Made by a program: the position numbers and the translations under genes
In this document: positions 50,438 through 58,987 of the stretch, in pieces
How positions within the stretch are numbered: the stretch's first letter is position 1
Layout: each line of letters starts with the position of its first letter
Notes under the pieces: generated by a model
The model's database searches: none
Told to the model about the DNA's origin: nothing
What the model saw: only the letters and a program-made list of their open reading frames with translations
Origin: Pleurocapsa minor GSE-CHR-MK 17-07R
GTDB lineage: Bacteria > Chloroflexota > Anaerolineae > Aggregatilineales > Phototrophicaceae
Reading direction: 5' to 3'
Assembly: GCA_019359125.1 (NCBI GenBank)
Contig: JAHHHY010000002.1
Location: 124,001-188,000, forward strand
DNA length: 64,000 nt

Positions 50438-52375
50438 GTGACCGTATCCCGTATTCCAGTATTCGTGCGCGCCCTGTGCTGCGCCGCCCTTGCGCTTGCC
50501 CTGACGGCATGCAGCGGCCTCGGAGGAGAGCCCGTGATTGTGGCGTCGGTGGTGCCTGCCACGCCCCCACCCGCCGATGTCGGCTTCCCGGTTTCGCTGC
50601 CTGATATTGCGCTAGGCGCAGAGATTTTCGCGGCGCGCTGCACCGACTGCCACGGCATCAATGGCGCGGGCGACGGCCCGCTGGTCGCCAGCGGACAGGT
50701 GCAGAACGCGGGTAATTTCACCGATCCTGCTTCCCCACGCGGACAGCGCCCGACGGAATGGTTCGCCACCGTGACCAACGGCCGCATTGAAAACCTGATG
50801 CCGCCGTGGGCGAATGCGCTCACCGAGGCCGAACGCTGGGCGGTGAGCTATTACACCTACACCATGCATTACACGCCGGAACAGCTTGCGCTGGGGCGTG
50901 ATGTCTATACCCGCGAGTGTGCGGCATGCCACGGGGATACTGGCCTGGGCGACGGCCCCGATGCGCAGTTTGTGCGCGATGGCGTGCCCAGCCTGCTCGA
51001 TCAGGAAGCCATGGCGCTGCTCAGCGACCGCGTGATCTACAACTACATTAACGAAGGGGCAGGCGACCCGGTCAATGGGATGCCCGCCTATGCCGATACA
51101 CTGACCGAAGAAGAACGCTGGGCGGCGGCGGCCTATGCGCGTGCGCTGTCGTTTGACAAGCCGGAGGCCATTGGAGCAGCCCGCCAGCCTGATTCTGATC
51201 CCGCCGCGACTCCCGAAGTGGGCGGCATCGATGTCTCTGGGACGACGGTGACGCTGGCCGGCCGCGTGACCAATGGCACGGCTGGTTTCAGTGTGCCCGC
51301 AGACCTGCTGCTGACCGCATTTGTCTTTGACGAGACGGGCACGCCGCAGCAGTTCGAGACGACCGTCGGCACGGACGGAGCCTACGCGCTGGAGGAAATC
51401 CCGTTCTCGTCGGCCTATACCTATGTGGTGACGGCCGCCTATCGCGACCGCGTGTTTGGCACGCAGTTCATCGGCGGGGATGCGCTGGCTGAGACGCCGC
51501 TTGATATCACGCTGTATGAGCTGACCGAAGATGCCTCGGTGCTGTCGATCAATGCCGTGGTGACGCAGGTCAATGCCACGGCCAACGGCCTGGAAATCGC
51601 GCAGGTGTTCCAGTTCACCAACGCTGGCGACCGCGCCTACACCACCTCGCAGACCACGCCGGATGGTCGCCCTGTCGGGGTGGTGATCCAGCTTCCGCCC
51701 GGCGCGTTCGTGCCTGGCTTCACCGAGTCGAATCGCTACGCGTTCATTCCGGAAAATTTCACCGTGGTCGATACCGCCCCGGTGCTGCCCGGCGAAGGCC
51801 ATCTGATCCAGCTGATTTATCTGATCGACTACACCGGCAGCGCGATCATCGAGCAGCCCTTGAATTATGCGCTGGAAGGCACGGCGCGCCTGCTGGTGCG
51901 TCCGCCGGAAATGCGCGTGGTCGGCGGGGATCAGTTCCCGGCCATGGCCCAGGAGACGATTGGCCAGAATGTGTACGCGGCCTATGGCGCCGACCTGTCG
52001 CTGGCGGCTGGCGAGACGCTCCGGTTTGAGCTGTCTGGCCGGGGCGGGGCAAGTACGATCGCGGGCGGCGACACCGCCGTGATTCCATCCGACAGCCTGC
52101 CGCTGATCGTCATCGCGGTGATCGTGGGCGAGGTGCTGCTGGTTGGCGGCCTGCTGTACTGGTACACGCGTCGGCGTCGGCAGTTTGCGGGCATCAAAGA
52201 GGCCGCGTCGCCGGAACAGGCCGCCGACATCGACGACCTGGTGCAGCAGCTGGCCATGCTGGATGCCGACTTCGAGGCGGGCAAGATCGCCCAGGATGCC
52301 TACGAACGCCAGCGGGCAGCGCTGAAAAAGCAGCTCACACGGCTGATGAGTGCCGTGGCCGGGCGCGAGGATTAG
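50438..52375 (+). CDS. Dihaem cytochrome c lipoprotein within the ccm operon
   Basis: 645 residues from a GTG with AAGGCAGG upstream. A lipoprotein signal (LALALTACSG, lipid Cys near residue 27), two cytochrome c domains with CTDCH (68-72) and CAACH (161-165) and Met candidates after each, a beta-rich domain (about 260-340, TVTLAGRVTNGTAGF), a second beta region (about 370-540), a membrane helix (LPLIVIAVIVGEVLLVGGLLYW, about 550-572), and a C-terminal short helical motif (FEAGKIAQDAYERQRAALK) resembling SHOCT. Function unknown; an electron-transfer or redox-sensor role is likely. It lies between the CcmI-like gene and ccmA. Confidence 0.88.
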   Translation: MTVSRIPVFVRALCCAALALALTACSGLGGEPVIVASVVPATPPPADVGFPVSLPDIALGAEIFAARCTDCHGINGAGDGPLVASGQVQNAGNFTDPASPRGQRPTEWFATVTNGRIENLMPPWANALTEAERWAVSYYTYTMHYTPEQLALGRDVYTRECAACHGDTGLGDGPDAQFVRDGVPSLLDQEAMALLSDRVIYNYINEGAGDPVNGMPAYADTLTEEERWAAAAYARALSFDKPEAIGAARQPDSDPAATPEVGGIDVSGTTVTLAGRVTNGTAGFSVPADLLLTAFVFDETGTPQQFETTVGTDGAYALEEIPFSSAYTYVVTAAYRDRVFGTQFIGGDALAETPLDITLYELTEDASVLSINAVVTQVNATANGLEIAQVFQFTNAGDRAYTTSQTTPDGRPVGVVIQLPPGAFVPGFTESNRYAFIPENFTVVDTAPVLPGEGHLIQLIYLIDYTGSAIIEQPLNYALEGTARLLVRPPEMRVVGGDQFPAMAQETIGQNVYAAYGADLSLAAGETLRFELSGRGGASTIAGGDTAVIPSDSLPLIVIAVIVGEVLLVGGLLYWYTRRRRQFAGIKEAASPEQAADIDDLVQQLAMLDADFEAGKIAQDAYERQRAALKKQLTRLMSAVAGRED

Positions 52376-52381
52376 GCTTCT

Positions 52382-53086
52382 GTGGCGCTGATCGAGATTG
52401 AAAAACTGACCAAAGCGTTTGGCTTCATGCCTGCGCTGCGCGGGGTGACGCTGTCGGTCGAGCGCGGCGAATCAGTCGCGCTGCTGGGTGCCAATGGCAG
52501 CGGCAAGAGTACGCTGCTGCGCATCCTCAGCGGGCTGAGCAAGCCGACCAACGGCCTGATTCGCGTGGGCGGCTGGGAGCTGCCGCGTGAGGCGTCGGCT
52601 GTGCGCGCGCAGATCGGCATGGTGGGGCACAAGCCGCTGGTGTATGAAAACCTGAGTGCCCGCGAGAATCTGCGCTTCTTTGGTCGGCTGTATGGCCTGG
52701 ATGCGCGTGCGACGGAACAGCGCGCTGAGGCGCTGCTGGAGCAGGTCGGGCTGAGCAAACGCGCCAACGACCTGGTGCGCACGTATTCACGCGGCATGTT
52801 CCAGCGCCTGAGTATCGCCCGCGCGCTGCTGCATCAGCCGGACATCCTGCTCTTTGATGAGCCGCATACGGGGCTGGACCAGAATGCGTCGGCTCTGCTA
52901 GACAGCCTGCTGCTGGATGCCCGCGCAGAGGGCCGCACGATTTTATTCGCCACGCACGAGCTGGAGCGCGCAGCACGGGTCTCTACCCGCCTGGTGATCT
53001 TGCAGCGTGGATCGGTCGCGCATGACGGGCCGTCCGCCGGGCTGGATGGCGCGGCCGTGGGTGCGCTGTTCGCGCAGAAAGCCTGA
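52382..53086 (+). CDS. ccmA: Haem exporter ATP-binding subunit CcmA
   Basis: 234-residue ABC ATPase that releases holo-CcmE. Walker A GANGSGKST, signature YSRGMFQRLSIARAL (the LSGGQ position is degenerate), Walker B ILLFDEPHTGLD, switch His ATHELERA. GTG start six bases after the cytochrome gene stop; CcmB begins two bases after its stop. Family members have the same short length without extra domains. Confidence 0.93.
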   Translation: MALIEIEKLTKAFGFMPALRGVTLSVERGESVALLGANGSGKSTLLRILSGLSKPTNGLIRVGGWELPREASAVRAQIGMVGHKPLVYENLSARENLRFFGRLYGLDARATEQRAEALLEQVGLSKRANDLVRTYSRGMFQRLSIARALLHQPDILLFDEPHTGLDQNASALLDSLLLDARAEGRTILFATHELERAARVSTRLVILQRGSVAHDGPSAGLDGAAVGALFAQKA

Positions 53087-53087
53087 T

Positions 53088-53774
53088 ATGATGCCCGCTC
53101 GTGCTTCATTCTTCTCCGCAGCGTATGCGATCTTCCGCAAGGACGGCCTGGCCGAATTCCGCAGCCGCGAGCTGATCGGCTCGATGGGACTGTTTGCGCT
53201 GCTGGCTGTGCTGATCTTTAGCTTCGCCCTGGAGCTGAACCGGCAGGCGCGCATCGAGTCGGTCAGCGGCGTGCTGTGGGTGACGATTGTGTTTGCCAGC
53301 ATTCTGGGCCTGAACCGCAGCATGGCGATGGAGCGCGATCAGGGCAACCTGGATGCGCTGCTGCTGGCCCCGATCAGCCGGTCAGCGGTGTTTGCCGGCA
53401 AGCTGGCCGGAAACTTCGTCTTCACCGGGGTGGTGGGGCTGCTGGTGGCGCTGGTGGTGACCGTGCTGTTTAACATCCCGCTGGCGTCTGGCTGGATGCT
53501 GCTGCTGCTGGTGATGGGAGTGCTGGGCTTCACCACCATTGGCACGATGCTGGCGGCCATGACCGTGCAGACCCGCGCCCGCGAGACGCTGCTGCCGATC
53601 GTCATGCTGCCGATCGCGGTGCCGCTGCTGCTGGCCAGCGTGCGCGCCACCAGCTATGTGCTGAACAATGCGGCGCAGGAAATCTGGCTGCCGTGGCTGG
53701 CGATCCTGGCAGTGCTCGACATTATCTTTCTGGTGCTGGGCGTGGTGCTCTTCGAGTTTGTGGTGGAAGAATAG
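53088..53774 (+). CDS. ccmB: Haem exporter membrane subunit CcmB
   Basis: 228 residues with six membrane helices. Recognisable family blocks: FRSRELIGSMGLFALLAVLI, GLNRSMAMERDQGNLDALLL then APISRSAVFAGKL, and PIVMLPIAVPLLLASV. Works with CcmA in haem-CcmE release. The ATG at 53088 directly follows the ccmA stop and is used; the frame is open upstream inside ccmA. Confidence 0.93.
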   Translation: MMPARASFFSAAYAIFRKDGLAEFRSRELIGSMGLFALLAVLIFSFALELNRQARIESVSGVLWVTIVFASILGLNRSMAMERDQGNLDALLLAPISRSAVFAGKLAGNFVFTGVVGLLVALVVTVLFNIPLASGWMLLLLVMGVLGFTTIGTMLAAMTVQTRARETLLPIVMLPIAVPLLLASVRATSYVLNNAAQEIWLPWLAILAVLDIIFLVLGVVLFEFVVEE

Positions 53775-53796
53775 AGATTAGAATTTGTAGTGGGAA

Positions 53797-53825
53797 TTGT
53801 AGATTTCTGTAGATTTTGATAAGAT
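53797..53825 (+). promoter_or_regulatory. Possible internal promoter before ccmC
   Basis: TTGTAG, 17 bases, TAAGAT, in an unusually A/T-rich 88-base spacer between ccmB and ccmC. Both hexamers match the consensus at only four of six positions. Confidence 0.3.
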
Positions 53826-53862
53826 TTGCTCAAAATTTCACGAGTGGATGAGAGGGTATGCG

Positions 53863-54624
53863 ATGGGTGTGCTGACGCAGGCCGCGCCTGGAAAAATGAA
53901 GGAAAAGATCGGTTCGACGGGTGGGCGGCCGGTGCTGCTGACGGTGATCAGCATCATTGCGGTGGTATCGTTCGTGGCCGCCATGGCGATGTCGCTGTTC
54001 TATGCCGGCACCGACGTGACGCAGGGTCACGTGCAGCGCATTTTCTACACGCACGTCTCGTCATTTGCGGGCGCGTTTGTGGTGCTGGGCGCGGCCGTCA
54101 TCGGCGGCGGCATGTACCTGTGGAAGCGCGATGTCAAGTGGGACACGTTTGCGCTGGCTGGCATCGAGGTCGGCTTTGTGCTCTCGCTCGTCAACCTGTT
54201 CACCGGCATGGTGTGGGCGCGCCCGATCTGGAATACCTGGTGGACGTGGGACCCGCGCCTGACCAGCGCCGCGATTATGGTGCTGACGTACGCGGCCTAC
54301 TTCATGCTGCGCGCAGGCATCGAGAATCCCGACACGCGCCGCCGCATCGCCAGCGTGTATGGCATGCTGGCCTTCTCGACGGTCGTCGTCACCTTCATCA
54401 TCATCCGCATCCGCCCGGACACGATTCACCCGGCCGTGATCGGCGCCAGCCCGCAGAACGCTGAAGGCGGGTTCGAGCTGACGAGCAGCATGCTGGCCAC
54501 GCTCAGCTTTGCGATGGTGGTGTGGAGCGTATTTGTGCCGTGGGCGCTGATGTGGTGGCGCATTCGCCTGGAAAACGTGAGCGAGCGCGTGAACGCCCTG
54601 CGCGCGAAGGCGCTGGAGGACTAA
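53863..54624 (+). CDS. ccmC: Haem handling protein CcmC
   Basis: 253 residues with six membrane helices. It loads haem on to CcmE. The WWD motif is NTWWTWDPRLTSAAIMVLTY near residue 125; the flanking histidines are in VQRIFYTHVSSF (about 60) and DTIHPAV (about 185). The ATG at 53863 has GAGAGGG six bases upstream and is preferred to 53848. CcmD follows after five bases. Confidence 0.94.
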   Translation: MGVLTQAAPGKMKEKIGSTGGRPVLLTVISIIAVVSFVAAMAMSLFYAGTDVTQGHVQRIFYTHVSSFAGAFVVLGAAVIGGGMYLWKRDVKWDTFALAGIEVGFVLSLVNLFTGMVWARPIWNTWWTWDPRLTSAAIMVLTYAAYFMLRAGIENPDTRRRIASVYGMLAFSTVVVTFIIIRIRPDTIHPAVIGASPQNAEGGFELTSSMLATLSFAMVVWSVFVPWALMWWRIRLENVSERVNALRAKALED

Positions 54625-54629
54625 ATCGC

Positions 54630-54791
54630 ATGAATGGTGCAGAAACACTCGTCATCCCCGATACCACGGCATATCTGCTGCTGGGGCTGGGCGTGATTGT
54701 GGGCATGATGGTCCTGCTGGTGGCGCGCATCTCGGTGAAGTTTCGCCAGCTTGAGAAAGACGAAGCCGCGCTGGAGGAAATCAGCGGGTAG
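54630..54791 (+). CDS. ccmD: CcmD-like small membrane protein
   Basis: 53 residues with a single helix (TAYLLLGLGVIVGMMVLLVA) and a charged C-terminal helix (KFRQLEKDEAALEEI). The family is defined by this simple layout and place after ccmC; it stabilises the CcmABC-CcmE complex. No good ribosome site is seen, but the start lies just after the ccmC stop. Confidence 0.78.
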   Translation: MNGAETLVIPDTTAYLLLGLGVIVGMMVLLVARISVKFRQLEKDEAALEEISG

Positions 54792-55317
54792 GGCGTTTTG
54801 CAATACTCGCATATTGCGGATTGTGTAATAATTTTGAAATACTGCACTACCTTTAGTGTAGTATTTTTATTTTTCTGCAATTTTAATGGATTTGTCGGCA
54901 GATTCTTCTATTTTATAATCATGCTTGTTGTCATTATTGATGCATGTAGCTATTAGTATAATAAATAGCGAATAAAATAACGGTACTATTAACCGCAAGA
55001 ATAAGCATTCTTCAAGATAAATCCGGAGTTTTGAGAGAAAATTTAGAAAATATGTTCTTGTATATGCTGCGCCCTTGTAAATTGAAAAACTGCTTGTTGA
55101 CAAGACTGTGTTCTTTGAATAGAATTATTTTAACATGCAGTGTTGTAGATGGTGAGGTGAAATTGCACAATCAATAGGAATTATGCGGCTTTATATTCAC
55201 GGTTTGCTTGATAAAGTTTATAAATAAGCAGGATAATAGGACTATATGCTGGAGTTAGAAATAGTTATAAAGATTGAAGCCTCGTTTTGTGATCAGATTT
55301 AGGAAGGTAAAACTATT
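54792..55317. other. AT-rich intergenic block, probable acquired DNA
   Basis: From about 54820 the composition shifts from GC-rich to strongly AT-rich and stays so through the gene at 55318-55722. No terminal repeats or transposase were recognised. It includes one doubtful minus-strand frame (54867-55103). The composition returns to GC-rich at about 55760. Confidence 0.7.
54867..55103 (-). CDS. Doubtful short frame with membrane helix
   Basis: A 78-codon frame from a TTG start with no clear ribosome site. The translation has one hydrophobic segment (LFLRLIVPLFYSLFIILIAT) and a charged tail (DYKIEESADKSIKIAEK). AT-rich DNA readily yields such frames by chance. Listed only because it is the sole frame of note in the block. 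Confidence 0.2.
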   Translation of the reverse strand: MSTSSFSIYKGAAYTRTYFLNFLSKLRIYLEECLFLRLIVPLFYSLFIILIATCINNDNKHDYKIEESADKSIKIAEK

Positions 55318-55722
55318 GTGTTTCCTGGTTATCGTTATGGACTGTTGCCGCTTTTGCAAATTATGGCTGATGATGGGCGCTATGGCTACGAGGACTGTCG
55401 TGTTTTGATATGCGCCCACTTCAATTTACGTGATGAAAGTATGGAAGCGACACGTCCTGACTCTAAACAGAAGTACAGTTACGGATGGGTTAGCAATATG
55501 ATCCAAGAATTAGAACGATTGAAATTGATACAATACGTTGGCCGCAACAAAAATGGAAAAAGCATATTTGAAATAACAGATCTTGGACGCAGAATTATAC
55601 GAGTAATCGAAATTCTTCCCGATTTGCGGTCGATTGAATTATCCATCATCTATATTCTTGAGAGGTTTCCTGAATACCAGCGTTACATCGAAAGTTTTCG
55701 AAGATCCGATAGATCTGCCTAA
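55318..55722 (+). CDS. Winged-helix protein like the isolated N-terminal domain of Mrr
   Basis: 134 residues from a GTG that follows AGGAAGG at a good distance. The pattern PGYRYGLLPLLQIMADDGRY, a central WVSNMIQELERLKLIQYVG and a wing with GKSIFEITDLGRRII match the winged-helix domain found at the N-terminus of Mrr restriction enzymes. No nuclease domain follows; the frame ends in a short helical tail. Base composition and codon use differ sharply from neighbours. It may be a solo DNA-binding regulator, or a remnant of a restriction gene. Confidence 0.7.
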   Translation: MFPGYRYGLLPLLQIMADDGRYGYEDCRVLICAHFNLRDESMEATRPDSKQKYSYGWVSNMIQELERLKLIQYVGRNKNGKSIFEITDLGRRIIRVIEILPDLRSIELSIIYILERFPEYQRYIESFRRSDRSA

Positions 55723-55728
55723 ATGCTA

Positions 55729-55753
55729 GACCGCCTGTAACTTACAGGCGGTC
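55729..55753. terminator. Perfect inverted repeat between convergent genes
   Basis: GACCGCCTGTAA pairs with TTACAGGCGGTC around one base, seven bases after the winged-helix gene stop and eight before the end of the convergent gene at 55761. Followed by a weak CTTCTTTC tract on the plus strand. Confidence 0.7.
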
Positions 55754-55760
55754 GCTTCTT

Positions 55761-56285
55761 TCACGCGCACCGCTCCGGCGCATTCGCGTCGCCGACCACA
55801 AGCGCGTAGTCTCCGAAGTTCATGCCGGGCACGCCCTGCCAGCCGCTGACGACAATCCGGTGCTCACCATCGGCAAACAGGCGATATGCGCAGATGAGCG
55901 CCTGACCGTTTCCCCCAGTGTTGAAGTCGATTGAGACTGCTTCATCGCCGTTTGGCGGGAAGATTTGCAGCGTGCTGTCCCAGTCGCCCAGCACGCGCAC
56001 ACTGATTTCCATGCCGCGCTCACCGGCCAGCAGCCAGGCGTGCCGTTCGCCCTCGGCCAGCACTGCTGAGATGGATTCGCCTCGTGTGACGCTGCCCATC
56101 ATGTCAAGCGGGGCTAACGTCGGGCGCGTGTCTCCGGCGATGCCTGTATCCGGATGCACGCCCTGGCGGTAGTTGATGCCCCAGATAACGATAATGATGA
56201 CGATGGCAGCAAGGCCGGCGGCGCGAATGGCGAGCTGTTTGCCCCCTCCACCACCTGTCCTGAGGAATCTGAAAATTGCAAACAT
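55761..56285 (-). CDS. Membrane-anchored beta-sandwich protein
   Basis: 174 residues. A glycine-rich N-terminus, a single membrane helix (LAIRAAGLAAIVIIIVIWGI, about 18-37), and an extracytoplasmic domain of PPC-like beta-sandwich appearance (AVLAEGERHAWLLAGERGME, then LQIFPPNGDEAV, FGDYALVVG). Two cysteines near the C-terminus might pair. Function unknown; domains of this type often assist proteases or polymer binding. Minus strand, 102 bases downstream of the CIA30 gene. Confidence 0.65.
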   Translation of the reverse strand: MFAIFRFLRTGGGGGKQLAIRAAGLAAIVIIIVIWGINYRQGVHPDTGIAGDTRPTLAPLDMMGSVTRGESISAVLAEGERHAWLLAGERGMEISVRVLGDWDSTLQIFPPNGDEAVSIDFNTGGNGQALICAYRLFADGEHRIVVSGWQGVPGMNFGDYALVVGDANAPERCA

Positions 56286-56387
56286 GGGTATGCTGCCTGC
56301 TGTACGATGCTGTCAAACGTGCATAGCGTCATTGTATGCGGATTCGTCGGCGGCGCAGATGACGTGCCATGCGGCTGAGGTTATACG

Positions 56388-56903
56388 TCACACCGACGCA
56401 TACACCCCGATGCGCGCGATGTCGAGCGTAAATGCGCCCGCCTGCTTGTCTGGCACGATCAGGCTGATGCAGGAAATATGCGCCAGGTCTGGCGGCGGGG
56501 CCTGCACGGGCCGACCATACCAGTTGGGCAGCATGCGGGAGAAGGGCGCCAGCACGTCTTCCCAGCCCGCGCCTGTGGTGGCAAAGTCATACTGATACAC
56601 CAGCGGACCCGTGCCCGACTGCATAAAAATGCCATAGCGCTTGCCATCTCCGCGCAGGTGCAGGTGCAGCCCCGACTGCGCGCTCAGGTCTGCCGGGCGA
56701 AAGCGCACCTGAATACTCGAGAATCCGCCGTTGTTTTCCAGCCGCACCATGCCGGAGAAGCGGGCAAAGCCTCCCTCGTCGGGCACATGGCGCAGTGCGC
56801 CACGGCTCACCCCGCCCATGACTACATCGTCGACGATGCTCCAGCCATTCAGGCTGGCGCGTGCCGAAAAGTCAAACAGTGCATTGGCTTTGATCGCGTT
56901 CAT
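56388..56903 (-). CDS. CIA30-family protein
   Basis: 171 residues from the ATG at 56903, which follows AGGAGG. Homologous to complex I intermediate-associated protein 30 and related jellyroll carbohydrate-binding-like proteins: DDVVMGGVSRGALRHV, FSGMVRLENNGGFSSIQVRF, YDFATTGAGWEDVLAPFSRM, and ISLIVPDKQAGAFTLDIARI. In bacteria the role is unclear. It begins two bases after the stop of the membrane protein gene and probably belongs to the TetR-controlled operon. Confidence 0.85.
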   Translation of the reverse strand: MNAIKANALFDFSARASLNGWSIVDDVVMGGVSRGALRHVPDEGGFARFSGMVRLENNGGFSSIQVRFRPADLSAQSGLHLHLRGDGKRYGIFMQSGTGPLVYQYDFATTGAGWEDVLAPFSRMLPNWYGRPVQAPPPDLAHISCISLIVPDKQAGAFTLDIARIGVYASV

Positions 56904-56904
56904 C

Positions 56905-57498
56905 TCAGGCCTCCTGTGGGGTGACGCGCCCCGGACGATTGAGCACACGCCTGGCCACATCGGCGATCAGCAGCGCGACGAGAATACCGACGAGCGGACC
57001 CGTCAGCGCCAGCCCGGCCAGCTTGAGCTGTTTGAACACGAGTGCAAAATTCATCACCGCTGCGTCCGGGGCAGGGGCGGCAGCCAGCACCGTCAGCAGG
57101 CCTACATTCTCCAGATAGTCAAACAGGGTGATCAGCAGCACCACCAGCGGCAACCGCCAGCGCAGCAGCGTTTGCGCGATCTTCAGCCGGTTCAGGCGCA
57201 GCAGCAGCGTGCAGATGACTGCGATGAATATGGCCGAGACCAGCGGAAAGACGAAGTCGAAGGCCGCGAAACGCAGGTAAGCGTTGAGGGCTTCCCCCTG
57301 ATACAGCGGAAGTTGTTCAAGAATCTGCGCCGTCGTAAGCGCGTTCTGGGTGTCGTAAACGGGTATTCCGGCCAGCGCCTCGAACTGGTCTTCCAGCGCG
57401 AACAGGATGGTAAACGAGGCGAAGTTCGCCACCAGCATCACGACAAACAGGATCCAGTTCCGCGAAATCTTGAGGAATAAATTCTGCAACCACGACAT
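56905..57498 (-). CDS. Five-helix membrane protein, unknown
   Basis: 197 residues with about five hydrophobic helices (near 15-33, 82-102, 113-135, 145-160, 162-185). No recognised family motif; the conserved-looking YLENVG in the third helix may be structural. It lies between a TetR regulator gene (66 bases upstream) and the CIA30 gene (2 bases downstream), both on the same strand, so it is the likely regulated target. Confidence 0.65.
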   Translation of the reverse strand: MSWLQNLFLKISRNWILFVVMLVANFASFTILFALEDQFEALAGIPVYDTQNALTTAQILEQLPLYQGEALNAYLRFAAFDFVFPLVSAIFIAVICTLLLRLNRLKIAQTLLRWRLPLVVLLITLFDYLENVGLLTVLAAAPAPDAAVMNFALVFKQLKLAGLALTGPLVGILVALLIADVARRVLNRPGRVTPQEA

Positions 57499-57563
57499 GA
57501 GCCATCTTCCTTTACATTCTCAGTCCGAAACAAATGATTCCAACGGGTCAGCCGCACACGACA

Positions 57564-58151
57564 CTACATATGCAGCCAGCCTTGCAGCAGCATGTCCACG
57601 AGCTGGCGGCCAATGCGTTCGCGCCATCGTCCCTCCGGGCGCATCGGGATGCCGTGCACGCTCTGCACCATGCTCACCAGCGCCATCGCCGCCAGGTCAT
57701 GGTTGCTGAAGTGAATCACGCCTGCCTCGCTGGCCTGCTTCAGCGCGTCCACGATCGGCAGACGTATGGCATCGTAGGCAATCTGCATCAGCCGCGCGGC
57801 CTGTTCTTCCGTCAGATCGGACATGTCAGCATGCGCCATGCGTGAGATATCCATCGGCGGCTGCGTGACGATCCAGCGGGCGGCGGCATGCATCTGCGCG
57901 CTGAAGTCGTCCCCTGCATCGGTGATGGCCTGCGCCAGCCCCTCGCGATGGCGCGCAAAGCTGCGTTCCATCACCTCGACATAGAGCTGCTTCTTGCCAT
58001 CCGGCGCATAGTAGTACAGCGAGGCATGGCGCATCCCGACCGTGTCAGCGATGTCGCGCAGGGTGACGGAGGAATAGCCTCGTGTGCGGAACAGGTCGTC
58101 TGCTGCATCGAGGATGCGCATGCGGGTGTCGTTATCAGACTTTGGGTTCAT
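57564..58151 (-). CDS. TetR/AcrR-family transcriptional regulator
   Basis: 195 residues. N-terminal helix-turn-helix with RILDAADDLFRTRGYSSVTL, then RDIADTVGMRHASLYYYAPD, typical of TetR repressors. The C-terminal ligand-binding part is helical and variable. It starts 4 bases from a clear palindrome (58155-58176) that would be its own operator. It is the first gene of the operon with a membrane protein and CIA30, so it probably represses itself and those two genes. Confidence 0.88.
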   Translation of the reverse strand: MNPKSDNDTRMRILDAADDLFRTRGYSSVTLRDIADTVGMRHASLYYYAPDGKKQLYVEVMERSFARHREGLAQAITDAGDDFSAQMHAAARWIVTQPPMDISRMAHADMSDLTEEQAARLMQIAYDAIRLPIVDALKQASEAGVIHFSNHDLAAMALVSMVQSVHGIPMRPEGRWRERIGRQLVDMLLQGWLHM

Positions 58152-58154
58152 ATC

Positions 58155-58176
58155 TTCTACCTACAAGTTGGTAGAA
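58155..58176 (-). promoter_or_regulatory. Probable TetR operator
   Basis: TTCTACC and GGTAGAA flank an eight-base spacer; the inner TACCTACAAGTTGGTA is a near-perfect dyad. It lies 4 bases before the ATG of the TetR gene, in the 168-base space shared with the divergent DUF1684 gene. Confidence 0.75.
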
Positions 58177-58319
58177 TAATGCATCTGTTTGTGAAATAGG
58201 TCAAGCGAGAATAGGCTACTCTAACCTGATGCTCAGGCGTCTGCCGGGGTATGCTGTGGTTAAGATGATGCACAGTCGAAGCATCTGCATGCTGCTCTGA
58301 TTACTGAATGGAGGAAACC

Positions 58320-58871
58320 ATGAACGAAACCGAGTCGCTCGCCCTGCGCGCGCTGAAAGACCAGCAGTTCCGGGCCAGCCCGGATTCCCCGCTGACCGAA
58401 GAACAGCAGGAGAAATTCACCGGCCTGAGCTACTACCCGTACGACCCGAATATGGTCCTCACGCTGAATGTTGTGCCAGTCACCGAAAACCGGCCGATCC
58501 AGATCATGACGACGACCAACGATATCCGCGTGTACAACCGCTATGCCACGTTCACGTTCACGCTGGAGGGGCAGCCGGTCACGCTGACGATTTACGAATC
58601 GCCCCACGGCTACTTCCTGCCTTTCGTGGACGGATCGGCGCCGGACGAGACCTATCCCGCCGGGCGTTACCTGGAGCCGGAAGAGCTGGCGGATGGCCGC
58701 TTTCTGGTCGATTTCAACCAGGCTTATAACCCGCTGTGCGCGTATAACGATGGCTGGAACTGCCCGATCACGCCGCCGGAAAATCGCACCAATGCGCATA
58801 TTCGTGCTGGCGAGATGAACCCTGATCCCGCCTGGGCGGAGTCGCACAGCGCGCCGAATTCGCCTGTATAA
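58320..58871 (+). CDS. DUF1684-family protein
   Basis: 183 residues from the ATG at 58320 with GGAGG just upstream. Signature blocks of DUF1684: FRASPDSPLTEEQQEKFTGL, YYPYDPN, ATFTFTLEGQPVTLTIYES, GYFLPFVDGS, and FNQAYNPLCAYNDGWNCPIT. The family includes proteins of unknown function that may act on small molecules. No signal peptide. Divergent from the TetR regulator and possibly under the same operator, which lies 144 bases upstream of its start. Confidence 0.85.
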   Translation: MNETESLALRALKDQQFRASPDSPLTEEQQEKFTGLSYYPYDPNMVLTLNVVPVTENRPIQIMTTTNDIRVYNRYATFTFTLEGQPVTLTIYESPHGYFLPFVDGSAPDETYPAGRYLEPEELADGRFLVDFNQAYNPLCAYNDGWNCPITPPENRTNAHIRAGEMNPDPAWAESHSAPNSPV

Positions 58872-58987
58872 GCACAGTGCAGGCAGAGTCCTGCCCGGAT
58901 TCAGCGTGCCTGTACGCGAGATTTTTGCCCCCTGACCAGGCGACTGCGCTATACTCACGCTTGTGCCTGTAAACGGGATACTGCGCC

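Noticed and set aside
53041-53087. Extended start for ccmB inside ccmA
   Set aside because: The frame is open to 53007 but the family start fits the ATG at 53088, just after the ccmA stop.
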